Shown here: positions 15,487-23,993 of the stretch, in pieces
How the letters are laid out: every line of letters begins with the position of its first letter
How positions within the stretch are numbered: the first letter of the stretch is position 1
Assembly: GCA_041913505.1 (NCBI GenBank)
Contig: JAYSFC010000037.1
Coordinates: forward strand, 1 to 29,779
Direction of reading: 5' to 3'
Length of the DNA stretch: 29,779 nucleotides
From: JAYSFC01 sp041913505
GTDB lineage: Bacteria > Pseudomonadota > Gammaproteobacteria > Burkholderiales > Burkholderiaceae_C
Notes under the pieces: generated by a model
What the model was told of the DNA's origin: nothing
What the model saw: only the letters and a program-made list of their open reading frames with translations
Databases searched by the model: none
Translations under genes and position numbers: made by a program

Positions 15487-16593
15487 ATGACAGACCCCCA
15501 GCCCCTCATCCAACAGGCACTGCAGCTGGCGGCGCAGGCGCTTTTTCTTTCAAACCCCAACCCCCGCGTGGGCTGCGTGATCACGTCACCCCACGGCGTC
15601 CCGCTGGGCCGGGGCTCCACCCAACAGGCGGGTGGAGCTCATGCCGAAATCATGGCCCTGCGCGATGCCGCTGCGGCGGGCCATGACGTGCGGGGTGCCA
15701 CGGCCTATGTGACGCTGGAGCCCTGCTCGCACCAGGGCCGCACGGGCCCGTGCTGCGATGCCCTGATCGCAGCCGGTATCCGCAAGGTGGTTGCCTCCAT
15801 CGCCGACCCCAACCCGCTGGTCGGCGGAAGGGGTTTCGAGCGTTTGCGTGCTGCGGGGGTCGAGGTGGAAATCGGCCCTGGTGCCGAGGCCTCACGCGAA
15901 CTCAACATCGGCTTCTTCAGCCGCATGGTGCGCAAAACACCCTGGGTGCGCATGAAAGTGGCCGCTTCGCTCGACGGATACACCGCGCTGCCCCATGGGG
16001 TGAGCCAGTGGATCACCTCGCCCGAGGCCCGCGCTGATGGCCATGCCTGGCGCGCCCGGGCTTGCGCGGTCCTCACAGGCATCGGCACCGTGCTGGAGGA
16101 CGATCCCCAGCTCGATGTGCGCGAAGTGGCAACGCCCCGCCAGCCCCATCTGGTGGTGGTGGATAGCCAGTTGCAGACGCCACCGAATGCCCGGTTGTTC
16201 AGCCCCTCCCGCCAGATCTTCATCTATGCGGCCAGCGAACACCCCGAGAAGCATAAGGCGCTGGAAGACCGTGGTGCCACCGTGGTCTACCTGCCGGGAC
16301 CGCACGGCAAGGTCGATCTCGCGGCCATGCTGCACGACCTGGCAGCGCGGGGCGTGAACGAGCTGCACGTGGAAGCCGGGCACAAACTCAACGGCTCGTT
16401 CACGCGCGAAGGCCTGGCCGATGAGTGGCTCACTTACCTGGCCCCCAAGCTGCTGGGCCAAGGGCGCGGCATGGCCGCCTTGCCACCGCTGGAATCACTG
16501 GACCAAGCGTTGGCGCTGCAGTTCCATGCGCTGGACCGGATCGGCCCGGACCTGCGCATCCTGGCCCGCGTGGCGGGGCGCGATCAGTTCTGA
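15487..16593 (+). CDS. ribD: Bifunctional riboflavin deaminase/reductase RibD
   Basis: RibD, 368 residues, performs the second and third steps of riboflavin synthesis: deamination of the GTP-derived diaminopyrimidine, then NADPH-dependent reduction of the ribosyl chain. The deaminase domain has NPNPRVGCVI, the zinc ligand His52 and catalytic Glu54 in HAEIMAL, and zinc ligands Cys80 and Cys89 in PCSHQGRTGPCC. The reductase domain starts near residue 155 (PWVRMKVAASLDGYTA) and has GIGTVLEDDPQLDVR and LHVEAGHKLNGSF. The ATG at 15487 gives the standard length and start; the open frame upstream lacks similarity. No other rib gene is in the window and no FMN riboswitch is visible before it. Confidence 0.96.
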   Translation: MTDPQPLIQQALQLAAQALFLSNPNPRVGCVITSPHGVPLGRGSTQQAGGAHAEIMALRDAAAAGHDVRGATAYVTLEPCSHQGRTGPCCDALIAAGIRKVVASIADPNPLVGGRGFERLRAAGVEVEIGPGAEASRELNIGFFSRMVRKTPWVRMKVAASLDGYTALPHGVSQWITSPEARADGHAWRARACAVLTGIGTVLEDDPQLDVREVATPRQPHLVVVDSQLQTPPNARLFSPSRQIFIYAASEHPEKHKALEDRGATVVYLPGPHGKVDLAAMLHDLAARGVNELHVEAGHKLNGSFTREGLADEWLTYLAPKLLGQGRGMAALPPLESLDQALALQFHALDRIGPDLRILARVAGRDQF

Positions 16594-16628
16594 CGGCCCC
16601 CCGACGAGAGGCCCCATCCTGGCCTCGG

Positions 16629-17690
16629 TCAACGGCAAGCCAGCCTGTGACCCGAACCGGATGGGGCTTGCATGCGTCCGACCACAGCAGCCTGCCCAAA
16701 CCCGGCCTGGGCAAATGCCTCCATTACCCCCGAGACCGCATCCGCGTGGCAGCTCACCAGCAGGCCTCCACTGGTCTGCGGGTCCGTGACGATCTGGCGC
16801 AGCCAGGCCGGTGCGCTCTCGGGCCATGCGACCTCGGCACCATACGCAGCCCAGTTGCGCGCTGAAGCGCCTGTGGCCACACCAGCCTGGGCCAGTTCGG
16901 CCGCCTCGGCGATCAGTGGCAAGCAGGCCAGCTCCAGCTCCGCATGCAGCCCCGAGCCCCGGCAGATTTCGAGCAGGTGCCCGGCCAGGCCGAAACCCGT
17001 CACATCCGTCATCGCATGCACGCCATCAAGGGCTGCGAGCGCAGGCCCCACGGTGTTGAGCTGGGTGGTGTGGCGCAACATCTGCGCATAGCCGTCTGCC
17101 CCCAGCATGCCCTTCTTAAGTGCCGCCGACAGAATACCCACGCCCAGGGGCTTGCCCAGCACCAGCACGTCGCCGGCCTGCGCATCGGCATTGCGGCGCA
17201 CGCGCGCAGGGTGCACCAGACCCAGCCCCACCAGGCCGTAGATTGGCTCCAGCACGTCGATGGAGTGCCCGCCCGCGATCGGGATACCCGCCTCCCGGCA
17301 CACGGCTGCGCCGCCCTCGAGCACGCGGCCGATCACCTCGGGTGGCAATTTGGCGATCGGCATGCCGACCAGAGCCAGCGCCATGATGGGCGTGCCCCCC
17401 ATGGCGTAGATATCGGAGAGGGCGTTCGTGGCCGCGATACGGCCGAAGTCGAACGGATCGTCCACAATGGGCGTGAAAAAGTCGGTCGTGGCCACCAGCG
17501 CCTGCGTATCGTTCAGGCGATAGACGGCCGCGTCATCGCTGGTTTCGGTGCCCACCAGCAGTTCGGGCGGCACCAGCCCGGCCGGGGCACGTGCCAAAAT
17601 CTCGGACAGCAGGCCCGGCGCAATCTTGCAGCCACAGCCCCCACCATGTGAGAACTCGGTCAATCGAATGGATTCAGTTGCGGTCGACAT
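16629..17690 (-). CDS. selD: Selenide, water dikinase (selenophosphate synthetase)
   Basis: SelD makes selenophosphate, the selenium donor, from selenide and ATP. The 353-residue protein has the glycine-rich active loop SHGGGCGCKI with Cys19 and Lys22, equivalent to Cys17 and Lys20 of the E. coli enzyme; the key residue is Cys, not selenocysteine. Further motifs are DDAAVYRL, TTDFFTPIVDDPFDFGRIAATNALSDIYAMGG, GGHSIDVLEPIYGL and TDVTGFGLAGHLLE, then TDPQTSGGLL. The start at 17690 gives MSTATESIRLTEFSHGGG; the open frame beyond it overlaps mnmH. It is divergent from mnmH, with 57 bases between the starts, so the two share a promoter region and a pathway. No selA, selB or selC is in the window. 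Confidence 0.97.
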   Translation of the reverse strand: MSTATESIRLTEFSHGGGCGCKIAPGLLSEILARAPAGLVPPELLVGTETSDDAAVYRLNDTQALVATTDFFTPIVDDPFDFGRIAATNALSDIYAMGGTPIMALALVGMPIAKLPPEVIGRVLEGGAAVCREAGIPIAGGHSIDVLEPIYGLVGLGLVHPARVRRNADAQAGDVLVLGKPLGVGILSAALKKGMLGADGYAQMLRHTTQLNTVGPALAALDGVHAMTDVTGFGLAGHLLEICRGSGLHAELELACLPLIAEAAELAQAGVATGASARNWAAYGAEVAWPESAPAWLRQIVTDPQTSGGLLVSCHADAVSGVMEAFAQAGFGQAAVVGRMQAPSGSGHRLACR

Positions 17691-17747
17691 TCCGCCTATT
17701 TTGCCCCCACCCGTGCCCACGTGCCCCGCGCGCGAGAAGGTAGCACC

Positions 17748-18803
17748 ATGAGCCACCGCGGACCCGTGCGCGTGGAGGAGCGCCACGCCTTCGATACCAT
17801 CATCGACGCCCGCTCGCCCGCCGAGTTCGCGCTCGACCACCTGCCCGGCGCCATCAACTGCCCGGTGCTCGACGATGACGAGCGGCGCATCGTCGGTACG
17901 ATCTACAAGCAGCAGGGGGCATTCGAGGCCCGGCGCGTGGGCGCGGCGATGGTGGCGGCCAACCTCGCCCACCATCTGCGGACGCAGTTCGCCGACCGCC
18001 CCGCGCACTGGAAGCCTCTGGTCTACTGCTGGCGCGGCGGCATGCGCAGCGGCTCCATGGTGACCTGGATGCGCCTCGTGGGCTGGAATGCCCAGCAGCT
18101 CGCGGGCGGCTACAAGGCCTGGCGCCGCCACGTGATCGATACGCTGGCCGAGCGCGCATCGCAGCTAACGCTGCGCGTGCTCTGCGGCGCTACGGGCTGC
18201 GCCAAGACGCGCGTGCTGCAGGCACTGGCCGAACAGGGCCACCAGGTGCTGGACCTCGAGGCCTTCGCGCGCCACCGCGGCTCCGTGCTCGGTGCCTGGC
18301 CCGGCGTGCCCCAGCCCTCGCAGACGGCCTTCGAAACCCAGATCGTGCACGCACTCGACGCCCTCGACCCGCAGCGCCCCATCTTCATCGAGGCCGAAAG
18401 CACCCGCATCGGCCGCCTCAACGTGCCCCTGCCGCTGGTGCAGCGGCTGCGCGCCAGCCCCTGCATTGAGGTACAGGCAACGGCCGAAGCACGCCTAGCC
18501 TACCTGCTGCGCGACTACGCCAACCTGGCTGACGACCCGGCCGCGCTGGCGCAGCAATTGGGCACGCTCAAGGAACTGCACGGCCGCCAGGTCATTGAAC
18601 GCTGGCAGGCCTGGGCCGAGGCCCGCGCGCTCGAGCCGCTGTTCGCCGAGCTCATGGCCCTGCATTACGACCCGCTCTACGCGCGTTCGCAGAGCACCCA
18701 CCTGCACCAGTGGGCCCAGCGCCAGAGCGTTGGCACCCATGATCTGTCGCCCCCGGCCATCGCCGCTCTGGCGCACCAGATCGCCGCACTGCCCACGCCA
18801 TGA
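17748..18803 (+). CDS. mnmH: tRNA 2-selenouridine synthase
   Basis: MnmH (SelU, YbbB) replaces sulfur by selenium at the 2-position of the wobble uridine in tRNAs for Lys, Glu and Gln, using selenophosphate. The 351-residue protein has an amino-terminal rhodanese domain (IIDARSPAEFALDHLPGAINCPV) with the catalytic Cys94 in YCWRGGMRSGSM, and a carboxy-terminal P-loop domain with Walker A at residues 147-154 (GATGCAKT). IFIEAESTRIGRLNVP is a further conserved block. GAAGG lies 7 bases before the chosen ATG; an upstream GTG at 17721 is less likely. It lies back to back with selD and overlaps the phospholipase D gene by ATGA. Confidence 0.96.
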   Translation: MSHRGPVRVEERHAFDTIIDARSPAEFALDHLPGAINCPVLDDDERRIVGTIYKQQGAFEARRVGAAMVAANLAHHLRTQFADRPAHWKPLVYCWRGGMRSGSMVTWMRLVGWNAQQLAGGYKAWRRHVIDTLAERASQLTLRVLCGATGCAKTRVLQALAEQGHQVLDLEAFARHRGSVLGAWPGVPQPSQTAFETQIVHALDALDPQRPIFIEAESTRIGRLNVPLPLVQRLRASPCIEVQATAEARLAYLLRDYANLADDPAALAQQLGTLKELHGRQVIERWQAWAEARALEPLFAELMALHYDPLYARSQSTHLHQWAQRQSVGTHDLSPPAIAALAHQIAALPTP

Positions 18804-20458
18804 CCCTCCGGAGCCGCGGCCGTCTGCGCCCGGCCACGGGGCACGGATTGCCCGCCCGGCTCGCGGCACTGTTCCTGCTTGCGGCGCTGGCACTGCTCGG
18901 CGGCTGCGGCGGCCTGCCGCGCACCGTGGACCGCCCCGTCTCCCACGCGCTGGACACCCCCGAGGACACCGCGCTCGGGGCCCTCGTACGGCAGCGGCGT
19001 GCCGATGCCCAGGCCTCGCAGCCCTCCGGCTTCGCTCTGCTCAACGGGCCGCAGGCGGCCTACGGCAGCCGGCTTGCACTCGTCGAAGCCGCACAAAAAA
19101 CCCTCGACCTGCAGTACTACGCGATCCATGCAGACGCCAGTTCCGAGCGCTTGCTGCTCGGCGTGGTGGCCGCCGCACGGCGCGGCGTGCGGGTGCGCGT
19201 GCTGCTGGACGACTTCCACAGCACGGGGCGCAACGCCCAGGTCATGCGCCTGGCGTTCGAGCCCCACATCGAGATGCGCATGTTCAACCCGCTGACCGGT
19301 GCGCGCAACTCGCCCATCGGCCGCGCCTTCAGTGCCCTGGCCGATTTCGACCGAGCGCAGCAGCGCATGCACAACAAGCTGTTCATCGCCGACAACATGG
19401 CGGCCGTGGCGGGCGGACGCAACCTGGGCGACGCCTATTTCGGCAACGCCGAAACCGGTAACTTCGTGGACCTTGACGTGCTGGCCGTAGGCCCCATCGT
19501 GCAGGACCTGTCGCAGAGCTTCGACAACTACTGGAACGACGAACGCGCCTACCCCGTGCAGTCGCTCGTCACCCGCGAGGAGCTGGACCGCCTGCGCCCA
19601 CAGCCTCCGGATGCGGAGCAGCCGCTTCCCATACCAGGCGCCGCGGCCCTCATCGACCCCGAGGCGCCCACCGGGCAACGTGCCCGCGTGTGGGATCGCC
19701 AGCCGCTGGACCTTGCGCGCGTCCGCTTCGCCTGGGCCCCGGCCGTGGCGCTGGCCGACCAGCCGGCGAAGATCCCGACCGAGAACGGCGCGGCACCACC
19801 CGCCGAGGCCGGAGCCTCGGTGGTGGATGGCCTGCTCGCGCTCATCGCGCGGGCGCGCAACGATCTGCTCATCGTCTCGCCCTACTTCGTGCCAGGCCCC
19901 GACATGCAGGCGGCCTTCGCAGCGGCCCGTGCGCGCGGCGTGCGGGTGCGCGTGCTCACGAACTCGCTGGCCTCGAGCGACTCGCCCTTGGCCCATGCGG
20001 GCTATGCGCGGCACCGTGAAGAGCTGCTCGCGCTGGGGGTCGAGCTCTACGAACTGCGCAGCGAGCAGGCGGGCCTGCGCAGTGCTTTCGGCACGGCCGC
20101 CGGGGAATCGGGTGGATCCACGCGCGCCATGCTGCACTCCAAGCTGATGGTGCTGGACCGGCGCCTCGTGGCCATTGGCTCGATGAACCTGGACCCGCGA
20201 TCGCAGCGGCAGAACACCGAGGTCGCGCTACTCATCGTGAGCAACGAGCTCGCGCAGCGTGCCGCCGCGCGCCTCGAGCCTGCGCTGCAGGAGCGCGCCT
20301 GGCGTGTCGAGCGGACCGACCGTGGCCTGCTCTGGCACGCGCCGCAGGGCAGCGGCCTGCCCGATGCAACGAGCGAGCCCGACGCGAGCCTGCCGCTGCG
20401 CCTGCTGCTCAAGCTGCTCAAGCTGCTGGGGCCGCTGGCGCCGGACCACCTGCTATAG
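18800..20458 (+). CDS. Phospholipase D-family lipoprotein, cardiolipin synthase C-like
   Basis: A 552-residue protein with two HKD phosphodiesterase motifs: one from His191 (HNKLFIADNMAAVAGGRN) and one from His446 (HSKLMVLDRRLVAIGSMN). The amino end is a lipoprotein signal peptide: arginines, a hydrophobic stretch and the lipobox LLGGC near residue 35, so the protein is probably anchored by lipid at the envelope. Length and layout fit the ClsC (YmdC) group, which makes cardiolipin in E. coli from phosphatidylglycerol and phosphatidylethanolamine. A Pro/Ala-rich insert divides the halves. It overlaps mnmH by 4 bases, although no functional link is known to me. Its last 41 bases overlap the end of dusC on the other strand. 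Confidence 0.9.
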   Translation: MTLRSRGRLRPATGHGLPARLAALFLLAALALLGGCGGLPRTVDRPVSHALDTPEDTALGALVRQRRADAQASQPSGFALLNGPQAAYGSRLALVEAAQKTLDLQYYAIHADASSERLLLGVVAAARRGVRVRVLLDDFHSTGRNAQVMRLAFEPHIEMRMFNPLTGARNSPIGRAFSALADFDRAQQRMHNKLFIADNMAAVAGGRNLGDAYFGNAETGNFVDLDVLAVGPIVQDLSQSFDNYWNDERAYPVQSLVTREELDRLRPQPPDAEQPLPIPGAAALIDPEAPTGQRARVWDRQPLDLARVRFAWAPAVALADQPAKIPTENGAAPPAEAGASVVDGLLALIARARNDLLIVSPYFVPGPDMQAAFAAARARGVRVRVLTNSLASSDSPLAHAGYARHREELLALGVELYELRSEQAGLRSAFGTAAGESGGSTRAMLHSKLMVLDRRLVAIGSMNLDPRSQRQNTEVALLIVSNELAQRAAARLEPALQERAWRVERTDRGLLWHAPQGSGLPDATSEPDASLPLRLLLKLLKLLGPLAPDHLL

Positions 20459-21428
20459 CAGCCTCCCGCACGATCCCGTCGACCCAGGCCGTGATTTCGC
20501 GCTGATCGTTGATCGTGCGCACATGCTGGTAGGCCAGCTCGGCCTCGGGAAAGCGCCGGCGCAGCAGGTTCAGCCACTGCTTGAGGCGCCCCGCGCGCTG
20601 GTGGGGCCCCAGCCCCTCGCACACCAGCTCCCAGAAACGCCCCACCTGCGGCACGAGCGCCGGCCACGCCAGCACGTCGCCGCCGGGTTGGCCCGCATCG
20701 GCCGCGCGGATGGCGCGCGCCAGACCCGGGTCGGCCACCGCGCCGCGGCCCAGCATCAGTGTGGAGCAGCCTGAGAGCGCACGGCAGCGCTGCGCATCCT
20801 GCACGGTCCAGATCTCGCCATTGGCCGCGACGGGAATGTGCACCGCCTCACGGATCGCGGGGATGAGCTCCCAGTACGCCGGCGGACGGTAGCCATCGGC
20901 CTTGGTGCGCGCATGCACCACGAGCTCGCAGGCACCGCCCGACTGCATCGCAAGCGCGCAGTCAAGCGCGAGCGAGGTGTCGTTGTAGCCCAGGCGCATC
21001 TTGGCCGACACGGGCAGCTGCGTGTACCCCGCGCGGCGCACCGCGCCCGCCACGGCCGCCACCACCGCCTCGATCTGCTCGGGCTCCCGCAGCAGCGCAG
21101 CGCCGCCGCCGTGGCGGTTCACCACCTTGGCCGGGCAGCCGAAATTGAGATCGATCCCCTCAGCCCCCATGGCCGCCAGACGCACGGCGTTCTCGGCCAT
21201 GCACGCGGGGTCGGAGCCCAGCAGCTGCGCGCGCACGGGCACGCCTGCCAGCGTACGGCTGCCGTTGCGCAGTTCGGGCAGGATGCGAAGGAACACCCGC
21301 TCGGGCAACAGCGTGCCCGTGACGCGGATGAACTCCGACACGCAGCGGTCCACACCGCCCACGCGCGTCAGCACGTCGCGCAACACGAAATCCAGCAACC
21401 CCTCCATCGGGGCCAGCAACAAGGTCAT
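20418..21428 (-). CDS. dusC: tRNA-dihydrouridine(16) synthase
   Basis: A flavoenzyme that reduces a uridine in the tRNA D loop to dihydrouridine. The 336-residue protein begins MTLLLAPMEGLLDFVLRDVL, the FMN-binding start of the TIM barrel. The catalytic Cys98 is in DLNFGCPAKVVNRHGGGAALL, then come PVSAKMRLGYND, VVHARTKADGYRPPAYWE, VAANGEIWTVQDAQRC and MLGRGAVADPGLARAI. The HARTKADGY-PPA block and the YxLPxxWL-type carboxy-terminal helical domain are typical of DusC, so U16 is the expected site. The protein ends in an Ala/Pro-rich tail, and this tail is what overlaps the phospholipase gene. The start at 21428 fits the usual DusC start. Confidence 0.94.
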   Translation of the reverse strand: MTLLLAPMEGLLDFVLRDVLTRVGGVDRCVSEFIRVTGTLLPERVFLRILPELRNGSRTLAGVPVRAQLLGSDPACMAENAVRLAAMGAEGIDLNFGCPAKVVNRHGGGAALLREPEQIEAVVAAVAGAVRRAGYTQLPVSAKMRLGYNDTSLALDCALAMQSGGACELVVHARTKADGYRPPAYWELIPAIREAVHIPVAANGEIWTVQDAQRCRALSGCSTLMLGRGAVADPGLARAIRAADAGQPGGDVLAWPALVPQVGRFWELVCEGLGPHQRAGRLKQWLNLLRRRFPEAELAYQHVRTINDQREITAWVDGIVREAAIAGGPAPAAPAA

Positions 21429-21481
21429 GGTCGCTTCACAGGCCTGTATTGGCCCATGTCCTTGCCTGATTTTTGCAAACA

Positions 21482-21498
21482 GCTATTAAAAACATAGC
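21482..21498. repeat. Short intergenic palindrome GCTAT-N7-ATAGC
   Basis: The AT-rich inverted repeat GCTATTAAAAACATAGC stands out in the 180 bases between dusC and the next gene. I recall related AGCTATTAAAA motifs as frequent intergenic elements in Comamonadaceae genomes, but only one copy is seen here. It could also be an operator or part of a promoter: TTGCCT (21471) lies 16 bases upstream of TATTAA. Confidence 0.35.
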
Positions 21499-21608
21499 AT
21501 CCATCATCTACGTGCGCCTGCCGCCAACCGACAGCCGACAGCCGTCATCACAGCGTCATCACGATCGCTTCCAATGCCCGCATCCACCGATGCCCGTGCC
21601 CGCCTTCC

Positions 21609-22136
21609 ATGCTGCTGCAGAAGACCGAAAAAGCCCGCCTGGAACTCTCTCCCGGCGTGCGCACCCTGAGCCTGCGTGAGCGCTCGCTGCTGCTGCTGGC
21701 CGACGGCAAGATGTTGGCCGAGTTGCAGGCCATGTACAACGGCAGCGGCGCGCAGATCGTGGAACGCCTGGTGGACCAGGGCTACCTCACGGGGTTCTCG
21801 GGCCTCACGCCCGATACGGTGGCCGGCACGCCAGCGCCAGCCCCCCTGGCGGCCCTCCCAGCCTCGCCGCCCTCCTCTGCCCTGCGCTCGCTCGCCGGCA
21901 CGCGCATGTACCTGTTCGACATCTGCGAGCGCATGTTCGCGCGCCGCAACGCCATCCTGGCAGAGAACTTCCGCGAGGCGCTGCGCAGCGCGCGCGACCG
22001 CGACAGCATGCTCGATGTGGGCGAGGCGCTGCTGCAGGAAATCAGCCTGCTCGCCGGCCCCGAGCGCGCCGCTGCCGTGCGCGAGGGCATGGAGCAGTTG
22101 CTGCCCACGCTTTGCCTCGAGCCTGTGGAGGACTGA
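21609..22136 (+). CDS. Conserved-looking hypothetical protein
   Basis: I do not recognise a named family for this 175-residue protein. It is probably cytoplasmic, with no signal peptide or membrane helix. The first 65 residues (LSLRERSLLLLADGKMLAELQAMYNGSGAQIVERLVDQGYLTGFSG) read like a winged-helix or PilZ-adjacent DNA-binding-type fold of the kind that ends in 'L-GYL'. A Pro/Ala linker (about 73-90) follows. The last part is a helical domain with LAGTRMYLFDICERMFARRN and ALLQEISLLAGPERAAAVREGMEQLLP. Codon use and third-position GC resemble its neighbours and support coding. It is monocistronic, between dusC and the convergent methyltransferase. Confidence 0.75.
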   Translation: MLLQKTEKARLELSPGVRTLSLRERSLLLLADGKMLAELQAMYNGSGAQIVERLVDQGYLTGFSGLTPDTVAGTPAPAPLAALPASPPSSALRSLAGTRMYLFDICERMFARRNAILAENFREALRSARDRDSMLDVGEALLQEISLLAGPERAAAVREGMEQLLPTLCLEPVED

Positions 22137-22150
22137 ACACCCCGGCCGGA

Positions 22151-23293
22151 CTACTGTGCCACCAGCCGCCACAGTGAGGTGACCTCGGCCGCGCGCGCGG
22201 CGTGCAGCGGGTCGCTCGCGTCCTGGGCCTTGCCGTGGCGCGGGCGGGCGTCGTGCCGCCCGCACACACGCAGGCCTGCCGCGGCAATCCAGGCAAGCAG
22301 TTCCTCGCGCGAGCGCAGGCCCAGGTGCTCGGCCAGATCGGACAGGATGAGCCAGCCCTCGCCGCCAGGCGCCAGATGCGCGCGCAGGCCTGCCAGAAAG
22401 CCGCGCAGCATGGCACTGCCCTCGTCGTACACGGCGCGCTCGATCGGCGCGCTCGCGCGCGCGGGCAGCCAGGGCGGATTGCACACCACGAGCGGAGCCT
22501 GGCCGGGGGGAAACAGGTCGGCCTGCAACAGCTCCACGTGCTCATGCAGCCCCAGGCGCCGCAGGTTGTCCTGTGCGCAGGCGAGCGCGCGTGGGTCCTG
22601 GTCCGTAGCCACCACACGGCGCACACCGCGCCGTGCCAACACGGCCGAGAGCACGCCCGTGCCTACACCGATATCGAACGCGAGGTCGCACCCCGCGGGC
22701 AGTGGCGCCTGGGCCACCAGATCCACGTACTCGCCGCGCACGGGCGAGAACACGCCGTAATGCGGGTGGATGCGGTTGTTCGGCGGCGGCCCCAGGGCGG
22801 GGACTTCCACGCCCTTCTTGCGCCACTCGTGTGCGCCCACGAGGCCCAGCAGCTCGCGCAGCGAAGCCACCAGGGGCTCGCCAGGCGCAGGGCCCCAGGC
22901 CTCGGTGCAGGCCTGGCGCCACTCGGGCGCGCGGCGCAAAGGGATGGCGTAGTCGCCGCCCAGGGGGATCAGCACCTGGGCCAACACACGCGCACGCTGG
23001 CCCTGGGCCTGGCGGTGCAGGTGGAAAGCCTCGGTGGGCGTGACCGCCCTCGGAGGGGCCTTGGCGGCCTTGCGCGGCTTGCGCTCGGCACGCCGCATGA
23101 GCGCCTGGAGCAGATGGCGCGCGTTCTGGAAATCGCCGCACCATAGCAGGGCCGTGCCCTCGCTGGCCATGCGGTACGCCGCATCGGCCGAGAGCGTATC
23201 GTCCACGCAGGCCACACGGCGCGGCGCGGGCACGCCCGCCTCGGAGCGCCACAGCGCGCTGCGCTCCTGGCCGTGCTCGCTCCAATGGATCAT
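22151..23293 (-). CDS. Class I SAM-dependent methyltransferase
   Basis: A 380-residue protein with a Rossmann-type methyltransferase domain in its second half: motif I at 207-213 (FDIGVGTGVLSAVLARRG), an acidic strand end VVATDQDPRALACAQDNL, ADLF and the catalytic-type NPPW at 272-275. The NPPW motif is shared by N6-adenine and by glutamine (PrmC/HemK) methyltransferases and by the RsmC/RlmG group of rRNA enzymes, so the target may be a nucleic acid or a protein amide. The amino-terminal half (about 190 residues) has RRAERKPRK and a conserved-looking GPPPNNRIHPHYGVFSPVRGEY before motif I. It follows the GNAT gene by 20 bases, so the two likely share a transcript. Confidence 0.88.
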   Translation of the reverse strand: MIHWSEHGQERSALWRSEAGVPAPRRVACVDDTLSADAAYRMASEGTALLWCGDFQNARHLLQALMRRAERKPRKAAKAPPRAVTPTEAFHLHRQAQGQRARVLAQVLIPLGGDYAIPLRRAPEWRQACTEAWGPAPGEPLVASLRELLGLVGAHEWRKKGVEVPALGPPPNNRIHPHYGVFSPVRGEYVDLVAQAPLPAGCDLAFDIGVGTGVLSAVLARRGVRRVVATDQDPRALACAQDNLRRLGLHEHVELLQADLFPPGQAPLVVCNPPWLPARASAPIERAVYDEGSAMLRGFLAGLRAHLAPGGEGWLILSDLAEHLGLRSREELLAWIAAAGLRVCGRHDARPRHGKAQDASDPLHAARAAEVTSLWRLVAQ

Positions 23294-23313
23294 GGCGGGG
23301 GCGCGCGCCGGGC

Positions 23314-23835
23314 TCAGTTGAGGGGGCGCTGCAGGCGCACTTCCTCGATCTTTACACCACCGACGACGGCCGTCTTGGCCGTGGTCATCTCGCGCTTGAA
23401 GCCCGCGAGTTCGTGAAAGCGCAGCGCGCGCTCATTGCGCAGCGGCACCCAGGCGGTGACGGTGGTGCAGCCTTCTTCCTGCAGACCATCGCGCGCGGCA
23501 TCCCACAGGGCCAGGCCTACGCCTTGGTTCCAATGGCTGGGGACCGCATAGATGGCCCAGATTTCGCCCGTGGTGGGGCGGGATTTTTCATCGCGTGAGC
23601 GGTCGAAGCCGACGAAGCCGACGATCTTGTCGCCATCCACGGCCACCTGGACCTGGGGCTCGCAATACTCGATGGCCTCGCGCCAATAGGCTTGGCGCTT
23701 TTCCACCGAGGACATGGATTTCAATTGATCGTCCGGCAGCAGACCCCGGTAGGCTTCAGCCGCGGAGGCTGTATGGATCTGGGCAATGGCTTTGGCATCG
23801 CGAAGCGTGGCGGGACGAACCTGGATACTGGACAT
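23314..23835 (-). CDS. GNAT-family N-acetyltransferase
   Basis: A 173-residue GCN5-related acetyltransferase. It starts IQVRPATLRDAKAIAQIHTASAAEAYRGLLP, the usual first strand and helix. The acetyl-CoA motif A region is EIWAIYAVPSHWNQGVGLALWDAARDGL, with NQGVG as the pyrophosphate-binding Q/R-x-x-G-x-G/A variant. VTAWVPLRNERALRFHELAGFKRE forms motif B, the Asn-x-Arg-Ala and Y/F-G-F signature. The acceptor (small molecule or protein) cannot be told. Its start lies 158 bases from the next gene, a region where I find no clear promoter. The methyltransferase gene follows by 20 bases. Confidence 0.93.
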   Translation of the reverse strand: MSSIQVRPATLRDAKAIAQIHTASAAEAYRGLLPDDQLKSMSSVEKRQAYWREAIEYCEPQVQVAVDGDKIVGFVGFDRSRDEKSRPTTGEIWAIYAVPSHWNQGVGLALWDAARDGLQEEGCTTVTAWVPLRNERALRFHELAGFKREMTTAKTAVVGGVKIEEVRLQRPLN

Positions 23836-23993
23836 GGGGAAAACGGGAACGGGTGAGAAACGGAAAGCCCGCTATTGTCCCAAATTGCATTTCAGACTTC
23901 CAGCCCCGTACGCAACCGCCCCGCGCCAACGTCTGTTTTCCAGGTCCGAAATGCGCTGCACCCCCCCTCAGCGTGCTCAAAACGGCGCAGGCT

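Noticed and set aside
16608..16626. GAGGCC-N7-GGCCTC hairpin between ribD and selD as a bidirectional terminator
   Set aside because: Only six pairs and no T run on either strand; such short GC stems are expected by chance here.
18677..20137. 486-codon open frame on the minus strand
   Set aside because: Antisense to the phospholipase D gene, whose two HKD motifs prove the other frame.
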